Source: Dillenia suffruticosa (taxonomy: Eukaryota > Streptophyta > Magnoliopsida > Dilleniales > Dilleniaceae). Taken from it: a stretch of DNA of 64,000 bases. The stretch lies in the NCBI GenBank assembly GCA_033439265.1, contig JAVTVX010000019.1:2549501-2613500 (forward strand), in the 5' to 3' direction. How positions within the stretch are numbered: the first letter of the stretch is position 1; every line of letters begins with the position of its first letter. Below the pieces are notes generated by a model that saw only the letters and a program-made list of their open reading frames with translations, had not been told where the DNA came from and ran no database searches. Position numbers and translations under genes: made by a program. Positions 24,589 through 37,129 of the stretch are shown piece by piece.

Positions 24589-26490
24589 TTGTGGTTAGTA
24601 AATATAATATTTTTAGGGATGGTTTGAAAACAGTCAGTATATGACCGTTTTTACTGTCTATTTAACTATACCGTCTGTATAAATTCAACTCATATATTAT
24701 ACAGTTTTTAAAAATTATGTTAAATTCAGACACTTATTTTTTGTGGTCAGTAAATAAGGCAAAATTTTAGAAACGGTTTGAAAACAGTCTCGATATGAGT
24801 ACTTCTACTCACTAGTTAAGCATATCGTCTTCATAAGTTTCACACAAATCTGATGATTATTATTTGTGGTTAGTAAATATGACAAGATTTTAGAGATGGT
24901 TTGAAAAATATCTCTGAATAACTCTTCTTTACTATCTAGTTAACCATATCATGGATATAAGTTGTATATATATACTAACTTATTTATTGTACAGTCTTTA
25001 AAATTTATGTTCAATTCTAACGATTATCATTTGTGGTTAATAAATATGGCAAAGTGTTAGGGACAGTTTGAAAACAATTTCGCTTTGACTTTTTTTACAG
25101 TCTAGTTAAGCATATCAGTTTCGTAAGTTCTATTTAATTCTAACAATTATTATTTATGATCAGTAGATATGGTCGAGTTTTAGGAACTGTTATTTAACTG
25201 TCTCTATATGTCTATTATTTACTATCTATCTAACCATACCGTCTGCATACGTTCTTCATCTATCGTAACCCATATTTTTTCCAGTCGCTAAAAGTTATGT
25301 TCAATTAAAACGCTCATTTTTGTTGTTAGTAAATATTGCAGAGTTTTAGAAAAGATTTAAAAACAATCTCGATATGACTACTTTTACTTACTACTTAATC
25401 ATATCGTCTTCATAAATTTCACTCAAATCTGACGATTATTATTTGTGGTTAGTAAAAATGGCAGAGTTTTAGAGACGGTTTGAAAAATGTCTGTAAATAA
25501 CTTCTTTTTACTATCTAGTTAATCATATTATGGATATAAGTTGTATATCTATGCTAACTTATACATTGTACAGTCTTTAAGACACATGTTCAATTCTGAC
25601 GCTTATCATTTGTAGTTAGTAAATATAGCAAAGTTTTAGGGACGATTTGAAAATAGTCTCGATATGACACTTTTTACAGTCTACGTAAGTATACCAGTTT
25701 TGTAAGTTCTTTTCAATTCTGACAGTTGTTATTTATGGTTGGAAGATATAGTAGAGTTTTAGGCACTGTTATTTAACTGTCTTTATATGTCTATTCTTTA
25801 CTATCTATTTAACCATACCGTTTGCATAAGTTTTTCATATTTCCTAACTTATATATTATGCAGTCGTTAAAATTTATATTCAATTGAAACGCTAATTTTT
25901 TATGGTTAGTAAATATGTCAGAGTATCTCGATAAGACTATTTTTTATTGCTATTTAAGCATATTGTTTTCATAAGTTGTACTTAATTCTGACTATCATTA
26001 TTTGTGATAAGTAAATATGACAGAGTTTTAGAGATGGGTTGAAAAATGTCTCTATATGACTCATCTTTTATAATCTAGTTAACCATACCGTCGAGATAAA
26101 TTCTATATCTATACTAACTTATATATTGTGTAGTATTTAATACCTATGTTCAATTTTGACGCATATCATTTGTGGTTAGTAAAAATGACAAAGTTTTAAG
26201 AACGGTTTGAAAAATAGTTAGTTTCGATATTTTTCTTTTTTTTGTTTACTTAAGCATACAAATTTTATAAGTTCTATTTAATTGTAAGCGTTATTATATA
26301 GAGTTTGAGAGATGGTTTGAAAACGGTCACTATATGACTATTTTTATTGTCAACCTAACCAAACTGTCTGTATAAATTCTACATCGATACGAACTCAAAT
26401 ATTATACAGTTTTTAAAAGTTATGCCCAATTCAGACGTTTATCTTTTGTAGTCAGTAAATATGCAGAGTTTTAGAGACGGTTTGAGAACA
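24589..26490. repeat. Higher-order tandem repeat, about 580-bp period
   Basis: A motif close to TTTGTGGTTAGTAAATATGG followed by AGTTTTAGAGACGGTTTG recurs 14 times, at about 24589, 24739, 24869, 25031, 25152, 25318, 25442, 25610, 25732, 25898, 26003, 26170, 26300 and 26447. Spacings alternate in a fixed order near 130, 162, 121 and 166. Every fourth copy therefore returns after about 580 bp, and fourth-neighbours are the most alike. It forms the left subterminal zone of CACTA-1. Such zones are usually transposase binding sites in CACTA elements; that role here is inferred. Confidence 0.85.
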
Positions 26491-26719
26491 TTTTTATTAT
26501 GACTATTTTAACTCACTACTTAAACATATCGTTTTCATAAATTCTACTCAATTCTGATAGTTATTATTTTTTATGACTACAAGAGTTTCGAAGTCTAATT
26601 TGTCATTCTGTAGTGTAATCACTGGTATTTTAAAAAGTGTTGGGATAAGTTTAATAAGAGAAAACAGAGTGGAACTAAGTTCGAGGGATAGAAGTATAAA
26701 TCTGCGAATGCTACAAAGA

Positions 26720-27697
26720 GTACAATAGATTTTGCAAGATGATGTGTGGGTTCATCTGAAGAACAGATTTCTTAGGGAGGATAGGGAAGAAGATGCAAGG
26801 AATGAAGAAGAATTGAATGAAGGAGGAATTGGTAACGAAACTAAAGAAGAAGAAGAAGAAGATTAAGGGAATGAAGGAGGAGATGGGAATGAAAATGAAG
26901 GAAATGAGGGAGGAGATGTAGGATGGAATGACTACCATCGGAATGCCAATGACGAAGCAAGTTGGAATGATTTGTTTCAATGTATTTATGGTCTGAAAAC
27001 ATACATTGGCATGCTTAATGAGCAAGTTGGAGGACTTGGGATGGAGATGCAAGAACATAGGATAGAAATGGGAGAAACGAGGACAGAAATGGGTCGACTG
27101 AGTAGTGAAGTGGATGAAATTGAGAGACGACTGTTTGGAATGCAACAATATACATATGAATTTGCAGATCAGAATGTAGAATAACATCACAAAATGATAT
27201 GTCAAATGTTGAACATCAAAGCAGACCTTGGGGCAAATTCCAAATCTATTGAATACATCAGAGACCATTTACAGATAGGCAACTCGGCCCAACCTTCATG
27301 CTTTGCTGCTCAACCTTCTTTATCTCCCGGTCCTGCCACTCAACCTTCTTCCTCTGTCACTTCTACACCACCACGTCGCTCTGGTTTTGCCCACCCATTT
27401 GTTTTACACCCACCTTCTACATTTGATTCTCCTGCTCCTGATACTCACCCTCGTGCTCCTGACACTCAGCCTAGCCGTGACAATCCTGCTCTTAGGCATC
27501 CGTTTCCGACATTTGGTTCTCCTCACACACCCACAACGACTACCTGGGGTAACACTCCTACCCCTATTACTACTCCCAATCCTTTTACCATTGAGCAAGT
27601 TGTTAATGTTGTAATAGCAAATCTGGAGTCGAAAGATGCTACAAGAAAGAGTGTCAAAAAATTTAGACCAAAAGTTAAAAATAACAATTTGAAGTAA
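26720..27697 (+). pseudogene. Coding-like stretch in CACTA-1, unknown product
   Basis: Three in-order pieces are visible. The first is an acidic stretch (about 26731-26865) ending in a run of glutamates and a stop. The second starts at 26972 or further upstream and contains WNDLFQCIYGLKTYIGMLNE, with heptad-like spacing up to a stop at 27182. The third, 27194-27697 (167 residues), opens with a CQMLNIKADLGANSKSIEY segment. It continues with a proline/serine/threonine-rich tail and ends in a basic KKFRPKVKNNN. The hydrophilic, coiled-coil then Pro-rich plan fits a transposon-encoded accessory protein, but I recognise no family. In-frame stops suggest decay, or introns not identified. Confidence 0.4.
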
Positions 27698-27699
27698 TT

Positions 27700-28500
27700 A
27701 TGTATACTGCTTCCCTTCCCTTGCTTGTTGCATTTGTATTTATAGTTTTGCTCATTTTGTATTTTCATGTGTATTTCAATGTTGATGTGTTGATCTCTTC
27801 TGTTTTTCAATATTAAAAAATTCTAGTAATTATATCTATTTTGTATTTTTCTATTTGTATTTTGATATGTTTTGTAATTTTTTTATTCTTATTGTATTTT
27901 GATTTGTAATGTAACGTTTAGTTGTATTTGTAAGTATCTGAATTTTAATTTTCTAATGTAATGATATGTTATAGTTGTAATGTTTATTAAGAACGTGAGG
28001 TTGGTCGTGGTTAAATTTTATTGATCAACCAAGCTGTTAGGTCAATTAGGACAGTAAGGAGTGTTAAACAAAATGTATAAAAAGAGGTAAGCTCTAGAAG
28101 AAAGAGGGAAAAGGATTGATTCCTTAATTTGTTCTGAGTCTTCTCTCTGTCTCTCTATCTCTCTCCCTATTTGTCTCTATCTCTCATCTTCTCCATCTCT
28201 GCAACTCCTTCTTTATGCTCTCCTCAAATTTTTCTTTCAATCTCTAACCTTTCTTCTATGGCCCCTATGAACTCTATTAGAATGCACAAACCAACCATGC
28301 TCTATTTTGACTTTTTACTCTATTTTTCGGCTTCATTTCATGTGTATACTTGCTCTTTTTTTTATTTTCATTTGGGTTTGAAACCAATGTCTTTAATGTT
28401 CTAGTCCTATGCCACCTGAGCAATGGGTCACAGGGTGAGCACCCGTGCAAGCCGCCATGCTTCCGTACACCATGGGCGGAGGCTCCTATTAGCCGCACAA
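27700..28500. other. AT-rich spacer and CT-rich patch in CACTA-1, no gene seen
   Basis: 27700-28030 is T-rich with TGTATTT-type strings. 28130-28220 is CT-rich. The open frames here are composition-driven and short. Confidence 0.6.
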
Positions 28501-28730
28501 GCCCGAAATCCCTTGCGGGCGCAATCTCCTCTCATGCGGGCGCAGTCTCCTGCTCATGTTGCCCCTACCCAAGTATGGGCATAAGCCCGGGAACCCCTTT
28601 GCAGGCGCAGCCTCCTGATTATGCTGCCCCCGCCCAGGTATGGGCATAAGCCCGGCAACCCCTACCGGGTGCAGCGTCGTGTTCATGTTACCCTCGCCTA
28701 GTCATGGGCATAAACCCTACAATAATAATC
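28440..28730. repeat. GC-rich minisatellite, about 64-bp period
   Basis: Three related copies are marked by TATGGGCATAA or a close variant at 28574, 28639 and 28702 (spacings 65 and 63). Each copy also has GGCGCAGCCTCCTG-like and GCCCCCGCCCAGG-like parts. This is an abrupt GC island in a very AT-rich element. Confidence 0.8.
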
Positions 28731-30054
28731 AACAGTAGTGGTAAGTATGATAAGTAATGGTAAGTAATTATAAGTAGTAGTAAGTAGTGATAAATAATTT
28801 TAATTTTCATCTGAGTACTTTTCATCAATACAATCTGAATTTCATACATCTCAATTCTATCCGTTCAAGATTTATTTACGATTTTTTTGGCTTTGCTTTG
28901 ATTAGTTTGCTTTGCGGTGTTGATGGTCGTGAGATTTTCTCCATAATGTCGCTTCGAATACTATTATGCTCAGACATTAAAAGTTTCAAAAAATATTCAT
29001 TTTTCAAAAAATTTAGCTCCTGAAACCATCCAACCATGAAAATTCATAAATTAATCATATCAGTCCAATTCAAATAAAAATGATGAAATGCAATAAGAAA
29101 ATATATATACTTCCTGAGTTGGTGTAGTCCAATTCAAGTTCTTCTTATTTACCAAATAATAATACTATGTATAGAAGACAAAATAAGGAGTGAATAAGAG
29201 ACTGATAGTATGGCAATCAGTGTTCATTAGTGTTCAGTCAGCAAGATTTACGTGTGTGCACTTAAGAAGAGTAAATGCATATGCATTTGTAAGGTCTAAA
29301 GTGACGACTATGGAGAAATCAAATATTGCTAATTTCTACGTGTATTAAAACACTAAACAACTCGAATTAAGAACAATATAAAGATTAAAGATTGTAAAGA
29401 TTAAAAATGGTGACAAAAGGTAAAACAAAAAAAATTTACCGAAAACCATAAGGGAAGAATACATCTCGAGAAAAATGGAGATAAGTTCCGATTGTAGGTA
29501 TTAAGAAGCCTGATATAGCAATCCATCGTCTATAAATATAACAAAAATCATTACAATTATTAAGTCAACTATTGCAAATATAACCAAAGTCATTATCATT
29601 ATGTAAGCTACTGCAAATATAACCAAATTCATTAGTAGCATTATATAATTCTGTTTGAAGGTAATAGTAAGAAAAAAAAGATTCGTACACTAGGTTAAAT
29701 ATTTCAAATAATTAAAGATAAGATCAAAATTTTTTAATTTAAAAATTTTGATACATACAAATGTCCCAACCCACTAAGGGGGCACAAACTCATGAGTATC
29801 AGTCCATGTGATGTAATTTCGACCAGTATTACATAAAATTGTTCTGTCATTCTCAATAATTTTATATATCAGTAATAATCAAAGTTAAAAATTTTCATGA
29901 AATTATATAACTTGTATAGGTAAACCATAACTTGCCTAGCTTTATTTAGTATGGGTTTTCTTCCAAAAAAATTCCATACACTCTCCTCTTCAGTGGAAAA
30001 ATTTCTTAACCTTAGCAAAGGTTAAAATTGCATTTGTCTTCACGTCCTCCACCT
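28731..30054. other. AT-rich spacer in CACTA-1, no gene seen
   Basis: It begins with a short GTAAGTAGT-type repeat (28735-28795). I found no domain-bearing frame on either strand. Confidence 0.55.
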
Positions 30055-31923
30055 CTAACTCCTTGCCTCCTTTATTTTAGTTAAAACATTAACGACTTCA
30101 CACAATTCGCCCACCTCCGCCTCTAAACCTTTGTCCCCTTTCTCCTCCTCCTCTGCTACCTTTTCCTTATCATCATTCCTTCGCTTCTTTTGAATGTTGT
30201 CTTCTTCATCCAATGATGCCTCAACCTTATCTCCAAAATTGTTGCAGAGTCTTGTTAACATAACAGAGTGGATTTGCAATAGATGAGACTGAAATTGAAT
30301 TGACTCCTCCAATATTTGAATTGACTTTTGTAAAAACATTTTCATTTCTTGTTTGGTGTCAATTTTCTACACAAATATATATATATTGTAACATTCAAAA
30401 ATTGTGGAATATGATAATAACTAGTAAATTGTACCTTCGTTTGTTCTCCGGTTCTATCAAGATAAGGATAGAATTAAGACAGATACAGGTCAAACTAAAG
30501 ATATTAAACATAACAAACATTTTATTCTTGACGATAATTGCGTTTTGTTTTGATTGAGTTCTTGATATAAGAGAAAACTAAAGAAAGTGTGGTAGACCAA
30601 AAATCCTTCTTTTTCTTTGAACTTGCCCAATCAAAAATCCTTCAATTCGCAAAGGAGAATCAATTGCATTTCCTTCACTTTTTTGTTTTTTTCATCTTTT
30701 GATGACAACAAACCCTATGGAAGAATAATGCAACATATATGAATATGGAACAATAATGCAATATATATGAATTATATATGGAGACAATGCAGTTAACTTA
30801 ATTAACTTACCTCTGCATGCTCAAAGACAAGCCTCCTATTTACACGCTCACTAGTCCAATAAGCAATTGGTAGTTTGTTTTCTTCAACACCCAAATTGCC
30901 GACTCTCACCTTCTCAAAGTAAAATATCTATATACACATAATTCATATAAAACAAATTTCAATATTTAAAAACCTAGAATTCATATTAATAACATTAAAT
31001 TAATTTTATTCAATATTGAAATTATAATTATGAACATACCATAAGCAAGAATATACATCCACCAATTGCCCTTTTCTTCCTCTTCTCGTCTTCTCTTCCT
31101 TCTGTATGAAGAGCTTGAAATTGGCAAATCTCATCACATAAAAAGCAGCTCAGTTATATAGACCCACTTTATCCACATCAATGATTGCCTTTAGGTGTCT
31201 GGAAGAAGGGAAGACACTTGTGTTAGGACATAAAAAGCATCCGAGAAGGAAGAGCAAGAAGTAACATTTAAATTTTGGGGAGGAGGCATCTTCCATGTGC
31301 ATGTTCTCTTTCAACTCCATATGTTTTAGTTTCGAAAAATACTTTTTGATGTATGGAGACTCAACCAAAGATGAAGAGTCCAAAACTTCACGTCCAGTTG
31401 AAGTGATTCCTAGAATTCGTCCTACTTCCATAGGTATCAGCTTAAAGTTTTGGTTTGGACGAACACAAAGAAGTTTTTCCATCAGTTCAAATCTCATTAT
31501 CAATTCTTCACATAATTTTTTGCTTAATGTATCACAGCTGAGTTTCAAGATATTTCCAAACCCCAAATGTTTTACCTCTTCTTTCATCTCATGACTAAGC
31601 GAAAGAATTACCTCCTTTAATTGCTTTGGAGAGCACCTCGTTTGAATTGGTGCCGGTGCAGGTGGTGCCATTGCTCTACTTAGTGTAAGTAATTTCTTTG
31701 TTTCTTTCACTTTGTTGTAGTTGTCCCTCTCCCCTTCCTTTAATTCCGTCCATTTTTCAATACTTTGACTCTATTCATGTAATAATTTTTACATTATCGA
31801 TAGTAATAATAATAAAATTATTAATATATGCAGACTAGGCTAGATTTCATTACCTTACTTGCACGCAAGGCACTCCTCTTCTTCTTGTTCTTAGCCACTC
31901 CTTTATTCTTTTCTTCTATATCT
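30055..31923 (-). pseudogene. Degenerate cargo gene of CACTA-1 (plant transposon-associated protein with LCP-T-S motif)
   Basis: Exon-like blocks read right to left. Block 1 (about 31923-31860) has a basic KNKKKRSALRASK tail before GTAATG. Block 2 (about 31775-31050) contains HLGFGNILKLSCDTLSKKLC, then PMEVGRILGI, then FLLFLLGCFLCPNTSVFPSS and DVDKVGLYN. At 31150 a TGA stands where this family usually has tryptophan. Block 3 (about 30927-30812) has YFEKVRVGNLG and PIAYWTSERVNRRLVFEHAE. Block 4 (30378-30055) is acidic and coiled-coil-like. The combination resembles the uncharacterised plant proteins carried by CACTA and Mutator-like elements, some of which add a ULP1 protease domain. None is visible here. 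The stop and a frameshift near 31080 mean it is probably dead. Confidence 0.5.
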
Positions 31924-31929
31924 AGAAAC

Positions 31930-34900
31930 GTAAATAACGTATATTAAATTTCTAGAATTTATAGCATAAATCACTAAATTTCAAATCAATTACTAAAAAT
32001 TCCTAAATACTCTAATAACCAATAACCATAAATAAGCTCAAATAAGGATAAATATATTGGCGGACAAACCTGTAAAAGCTTTATTGTCGGAATAAACTTC
32101 TATTTGTAGTTTTGGTTCGAAATTTTCAAAATATTCAAAAATAATATCTTCAAATCTCTGCTCTTGGCCTCTCTGTTTTCAAAAAAAGTTCTCGATTTTT
32201 CTTCTCTGCCCTATCCTTATCTTCACTCTTCAGTCTTCATTCTTTACTCCTCTTACTTTTTTCTTCTCCTCCTCCTCGCTCGTTCTCTCTTTCTCCTCCT
32301 CCTCCGTCATTCTCTCTTTCTCGTCCTCCTCCCTCGTTCTCTCCCTCTCTCTGACTCAGTTTTTGCAACAAGTATTCTTCTACAAATCTAACTTCGATGA
32401 ATCATCAAAGTGAGTAATTTCACGGAGAAATGGTAGGAAATGCCAAAAAAACTGAAATGGTGACAACATGTTACCTAGAAATGCTGAGCAATGCGGAGAC
32501 ATTACCATTATTTCACCACCATTGGATGAAATGCCTTTTACCTTATCAAATACCTATCGTTGATGGTGATCATAGGGTGTTGTGCTCGTGGGTGTTGTGA
32601 GCTGTGTGTGCTTGGGAACTCATTGTTGAAAAGACGTGTGAGTGAAATGTCTACCCTTCTGATGACTTTGAATCCCGACCATTGGATTAAGCAAGATAAT
32701 CAACAACCAACCCGAACCGTCGATACTTTGCCCACTAACTTACCATCCGTTACCATGACTTACCATCAATTAATACCAACAATTAATTACCATCAATTAC
32801 CCCCATCCATCAATTGCTATTGCATAATTGCATAATGTTTGAAACAAATATTTTAGTTTTAATTTACTATATTTAATTACTATATCTATATAATTCTATA
32901 ATCTGTTTAATTTTATATTTTATATTTAAATAAAAGTATATTTATGTAATTACAATTACTATATCATTAATTTACTATATGAAGATAATGATAATGTTAA
33001 GATTAAGTGAGGAAAGTAGAGTTGGATCGGACAAATGCAATGTACACCAAACATTGCTCTATTAGTGTAATTTACAATATTTGATATTTAATGATTAAAT
33101 AATTCTACATTATTATTATTAACTTTTTTTAATACTATATTTATTTAATAATAAATTACAAAAAAAGTTTCTCCAATTATGAAGATGACAATTACTAATG
33201 ATGAAGATGACAATTATCAAAACAATTAAAGAAATCGAGTTTGATTGAATGCCAAATTACAATAGTCTGTTTACAAACCAAAAACTTTTTTAAAGAGCAA
33301 AATGTGGCTATAAATACTTTGTATTTATTTAATCTTAACTTTCTGATATATTGATATGGACAAAGTTTCTTGGCGCGAATATTGGCGCCAATACCATATT
33401 TCTTTCTTTTTCTATTTCTTTTTTTTGGGCTAAAAAATCAAATAAAAAATCATAATTTATTTCATATGTCATTTCATTCATTTATTTGACATATCAAATA
33501 TTTCTCTAATATTTCTATCTTTGCTTCTACAAAACAGAAAAAATGGAGAGGTCATGGATGTATTCTAAATTAAGAGATAGTGATGAATATATTGGCGGGG
33601 TTAATGTATTTCTTGAATTTATATCGGCAAATATTCAATCTATGGATGGCAAGATATCATGTAACAAGTGATAAAGCATAGTAACAAATTATAGGTTCCA
33701 AATCCCCAAATTGCATTGTATCAAATCTTGAAATTTTAAATGTACTATTATTTTAGATAATTATATATTATCTATTACATAATTTATTAAGAATATTATA
33801 TAAATATTAATTAGTATTAATTTCCGCTGGAAATTTTTTCAAAATTAAAGAAAGAATCTTAATTATCAACCGCAAACAAATCGACAACTCATATACATAC
33901 GTTACAAATATTACTACATATTACTATATATTACAATTTATTACTATTTATTACAATCTGTTATTATATACTACTATATATTACAATGTTACTATGTGTT
34001 ACTATATATTACAATTTATAGTGTATTTTTTAATTATAATTACTATATACTTAGTATTAAATAACTATCACTATTATATAGTAGTATTACATACTATTAT
34101 ATATTATTATATATTAATATATATTACCATATTAGATTATATTTGTTGGAGTGTCAATATATTATTATCTATTACTATATATTACTATTGCCCGTATATT
34201 ACTTTTTTATTACATAATTTTTTTCTAGCAAATTAGTACTTTTTTAATTATAATTATTATTTTATTATAAATTACTATTATATTATTAATATATACGACT
34301 ATTATACATTCATTTAATTTAACATTGGTATGTCACTTCTATTACCGATTTTATATAATAAGTTACATAAATAAGAGTAATATTTAAACAAAACATTTTA
34401 TCATCAATATTATATGAACCAATAAAATTTCAAAGAAAAATGAAGAAATTCTTATTATTTATTCACATTATATAATTTTATATAAATTTCAAATTAAACG
34501 AATGACAACATTAATATTAATTTTCAATATCAATATTCATTTTTATTTTAAAAATAGTGTATTAATTAATTAATTAATTAAATTATTCAATACCATTCAA
34601 CTCGATATAAATATATTCTATATATTTCTTTAATTTAATTTACAAGTAATTTCATTTAATTTGGTTCATAAACATATATTTTGAATAGATGAAAAATTTT
34701 GAAATAAGTGTTATCAGTTTTATTTAATTGTTATTTACAATTATGCATACTAACCAGTGGTAATAAAGTGGTAGTAATTAACTCATGATGAAATCTAATT
34801 TAAAAAGAATTTAATAATAAATTTTAGATCGAGTGACTTTTTCACTGTTCTAAATTCTCGACATGAAATTGAAAATTATATAAAATCAATATGTAAATAA

Positions 34901-35990
34901 TCTTATCGATTTAAAAATATGTAAAAAAAGAAATATATGAAAGAAGAAAAAGACAGTGGTAAGAATTTTAATTTAAAAACGGGGTAAGAAGTGCGAAAAA
35001 AAGGAGGGTGAAAAACAATAGCGGTACAAAATGGCGCGCTTTGTAATTGGATTCTAATCTAAAAATATTATATTAAGTATGAAGTATTTCTTTTTTCAAA
35101 ACTCCTCAAAACTCTTACTCTAAAAGCATTTGCTCTACGAACCACCGTAGCTGTGGGACAAACTAAATACCGGATGAATATTGTTACTTAGCATGAAGAA
35201 TCACAACAATCCCAACAACAAGTTCAATATGAAGAAATCCAATCTTGCGAAAATGTTACCCCGTGTATTATTTTAATTTGAGGTTTGACATTATCATTGT
35301 ATCAACTGACAACTCATATTTATTTTTTCAATAGTTGTGAAGAAATGTAGAGATCCAACACGCTGTCAAGATATTTGAGACTTAGAAAAAGAATAACGAA
35401 TGCTAGTTGAAATGAACGAATGAAATCACAACAATATATGCTGCAATGATGAATGAAGAGGCCCAAGTTAATCCCACGGGTAAGATTTTCTTTTATAACC
35501 ATTCTTTATATTCCTTATAATGTTACTACATGATTGTATTAATTTCACTTTTTTATTCTTTTTTTATTGACAGGAAGAAAGTTTGACATAAACTTGTTGC
35601 TCACTGCTTTGCTTAGCTTTGGTAATATGGTGGGATTGTGACCTCCAAATTATAATGGTAATATTTTTTGTGATGGAATGAATGTTTTTTATTTCATTTT
35701 GGGTTTCACCAATAGATGTTTTTTATTTCATTTTTGTTTCACCCTCTTACTATTAGTACAAGACAGACATATTATTGTGGAACATGAATCTTTCTTTCCT
35801 CTTGGTCTTATATCTATTACTCAATATAATGTACTGCTAAATCTTGATATGTTAATACAAATCTATTTAAATTTATAATATTTTTGTAATTCTTTTATAC
35901 ACACTTAAATCATGTGGTGGTGATGACTAATTTTATATCATTACATTATTTAATTTGATAATAATCAAAATGTATTTATTTTAATAATAA
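31930..35990. other. AT-rich interior of CACTA-1, no gene seen
   Basis: CT-rich stretch at 32200-32350. From 32820 onward the sequence is very AT-rich. 33890-34340 is full of TATTAC and ATTACTATATATTAC strings, a degenerate short tandem repeat. GGCGCGAATATTGGCGCCAAT (33371-33391) and TGGCGCGC (about 35033) are isolated GC-rich palindromic words. No domain-bearing open frame was found. Confidence 0.6.
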
Positions 35991-36039
35991 TATTTAAAAA
36001 AAATAATGAAATAATCGCTCTGACATGTATGGTATTTTC

Positions 36040-36195
36040 TTACGCCAGGCATGCATGCACGGGCCCCTGTGAGGCATATGCTTACGCCCGTCCATCATGC
36101 GAGGGCCCCTGTGAGGCGTATGCTTGAGCTCTTCTTGCGCTTGTCCGCCCCTGTGAGGCATATGCTTGCAACCTTCTTGCGCCCGTCCATGAAGT
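36040..36195. repeat. GC-rich minisatellite, 42-bp period
   Basis: Copies begin with GCCCCTGTGAGGC at 36063, 36105 and 36147, each followed by a GCTT... and CGCCCGTCC-like part. It sits just inside the right subterminal zone of CACTA-1 and mirrors the GC islands of the other CACTA elements in this window. Confidence 0.85.
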
Positions 36196-37090
36196 AATTC
36201 CAGTAACACATGGTAAGACACGATAAGTGACGATAAGTGTCAATATTTTCTAACATTTTCTATCTCAATAGCAATCGATACTAATACTAGTAACATATGG
36301 TAACACATAGTAACCGACCATAAAATCACAAATTTTACTAACATTTTGTACCGTCAACATTTTGTATCATGTGATAACACAAGGTGACTGTAACATATGG
36401 TAACATATGGTAATACATAATAACTGACGGTGAAGTTATTAATTCTACTAACATTTTCTAATGTTAATATATTGTGACATTTTGTCACTCAACAGTAATC
36501 GATGATAAAAATTAGTAAAGTCTTGTAACCTTTTCTACTATCCACATATTACACAATTTTGTAACTCAATAGTAACCGATCATACAACACTAATTTTACT
36601 AACACTTTTCTACCGTCAACATTTTGTAACATTTTGTAATTCAATGGTAACCGATGATGGAGTAGTAACATCTTTTAACGCATGATAAATGACTATACAA
36701 ACCACTAATTTCACTAACACTTTCCTACCGTTGACAATTTGTATAATTTTGTAACTCAATAGTAACCGTCAATATTTGGTACAATTTTCTAACTCATTTC
36801 TAACCGTCAACATTTTCTAATATTTTCTATCTCAATCGCAACCGAAGATAAAGATAGTAACATATGGTAACACATGATAACCATCACAAGTTTTACCATC
36901 GATAACACGGTAACTGACGATACATCACTAGTTTTACCAACTCTATCCTTCCGTCAGTATACATATGTGACATGCTCTAATAGTAGCCCATAGCGTCATG
37001 ATATATCTATCCCAACTGGTGTATACCCAACTGAATGTGCTTCCGTTGGAGAAAATATTGCTGACGGATTTGATGAGTTATGCAGACGGT
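36196..37090. repeat. Right subterminal repeats of CACTA-1
   Basis: Words near GTAACCGATGAT occur about eight times between 36310 and 36920. They alternate with CTAACATTTTCTACCGTCAACATTTTGTA-like stretches at roughly 110-bp spacing. They are unrelated in sequence to the left-end array. The inverted form (GGTTACTA...) also fills 61540-61800 in CACTA-3. Confidence 0.75.
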
Positions 37091-37129
37091 TTTTGACCAT
37101 CATGTCAACACTCTAATTTTGTAGTGGAT

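Larger units (their letters stand above)
24371..37126. mobile_element. CACTA-1: 12.8-kb CACTA (En/Spm-type) transposon inside copia integrase
   Basis: The element has perfect 16-bp terminal inverted repeats (CACTACAAAATTAGAG at 24371-24386, inverted at 37111-37126) and a three-base GAT duplication. Subterminal regions are highly repetitive and differ between the ends. I found no TNP2-type transposase, so it looks non-autonomous. It carries a degenerate multi-exon cargo gene on the minus strand (30055-31923), a second coding-like stretch on the plus strand (26720-27697), two GC-rich minisatellites and long AT-rich spacers. It lies in the copia integrase gene, whose frames continue on each side, so it is the younger insertion. 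Confidence 0.93.
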
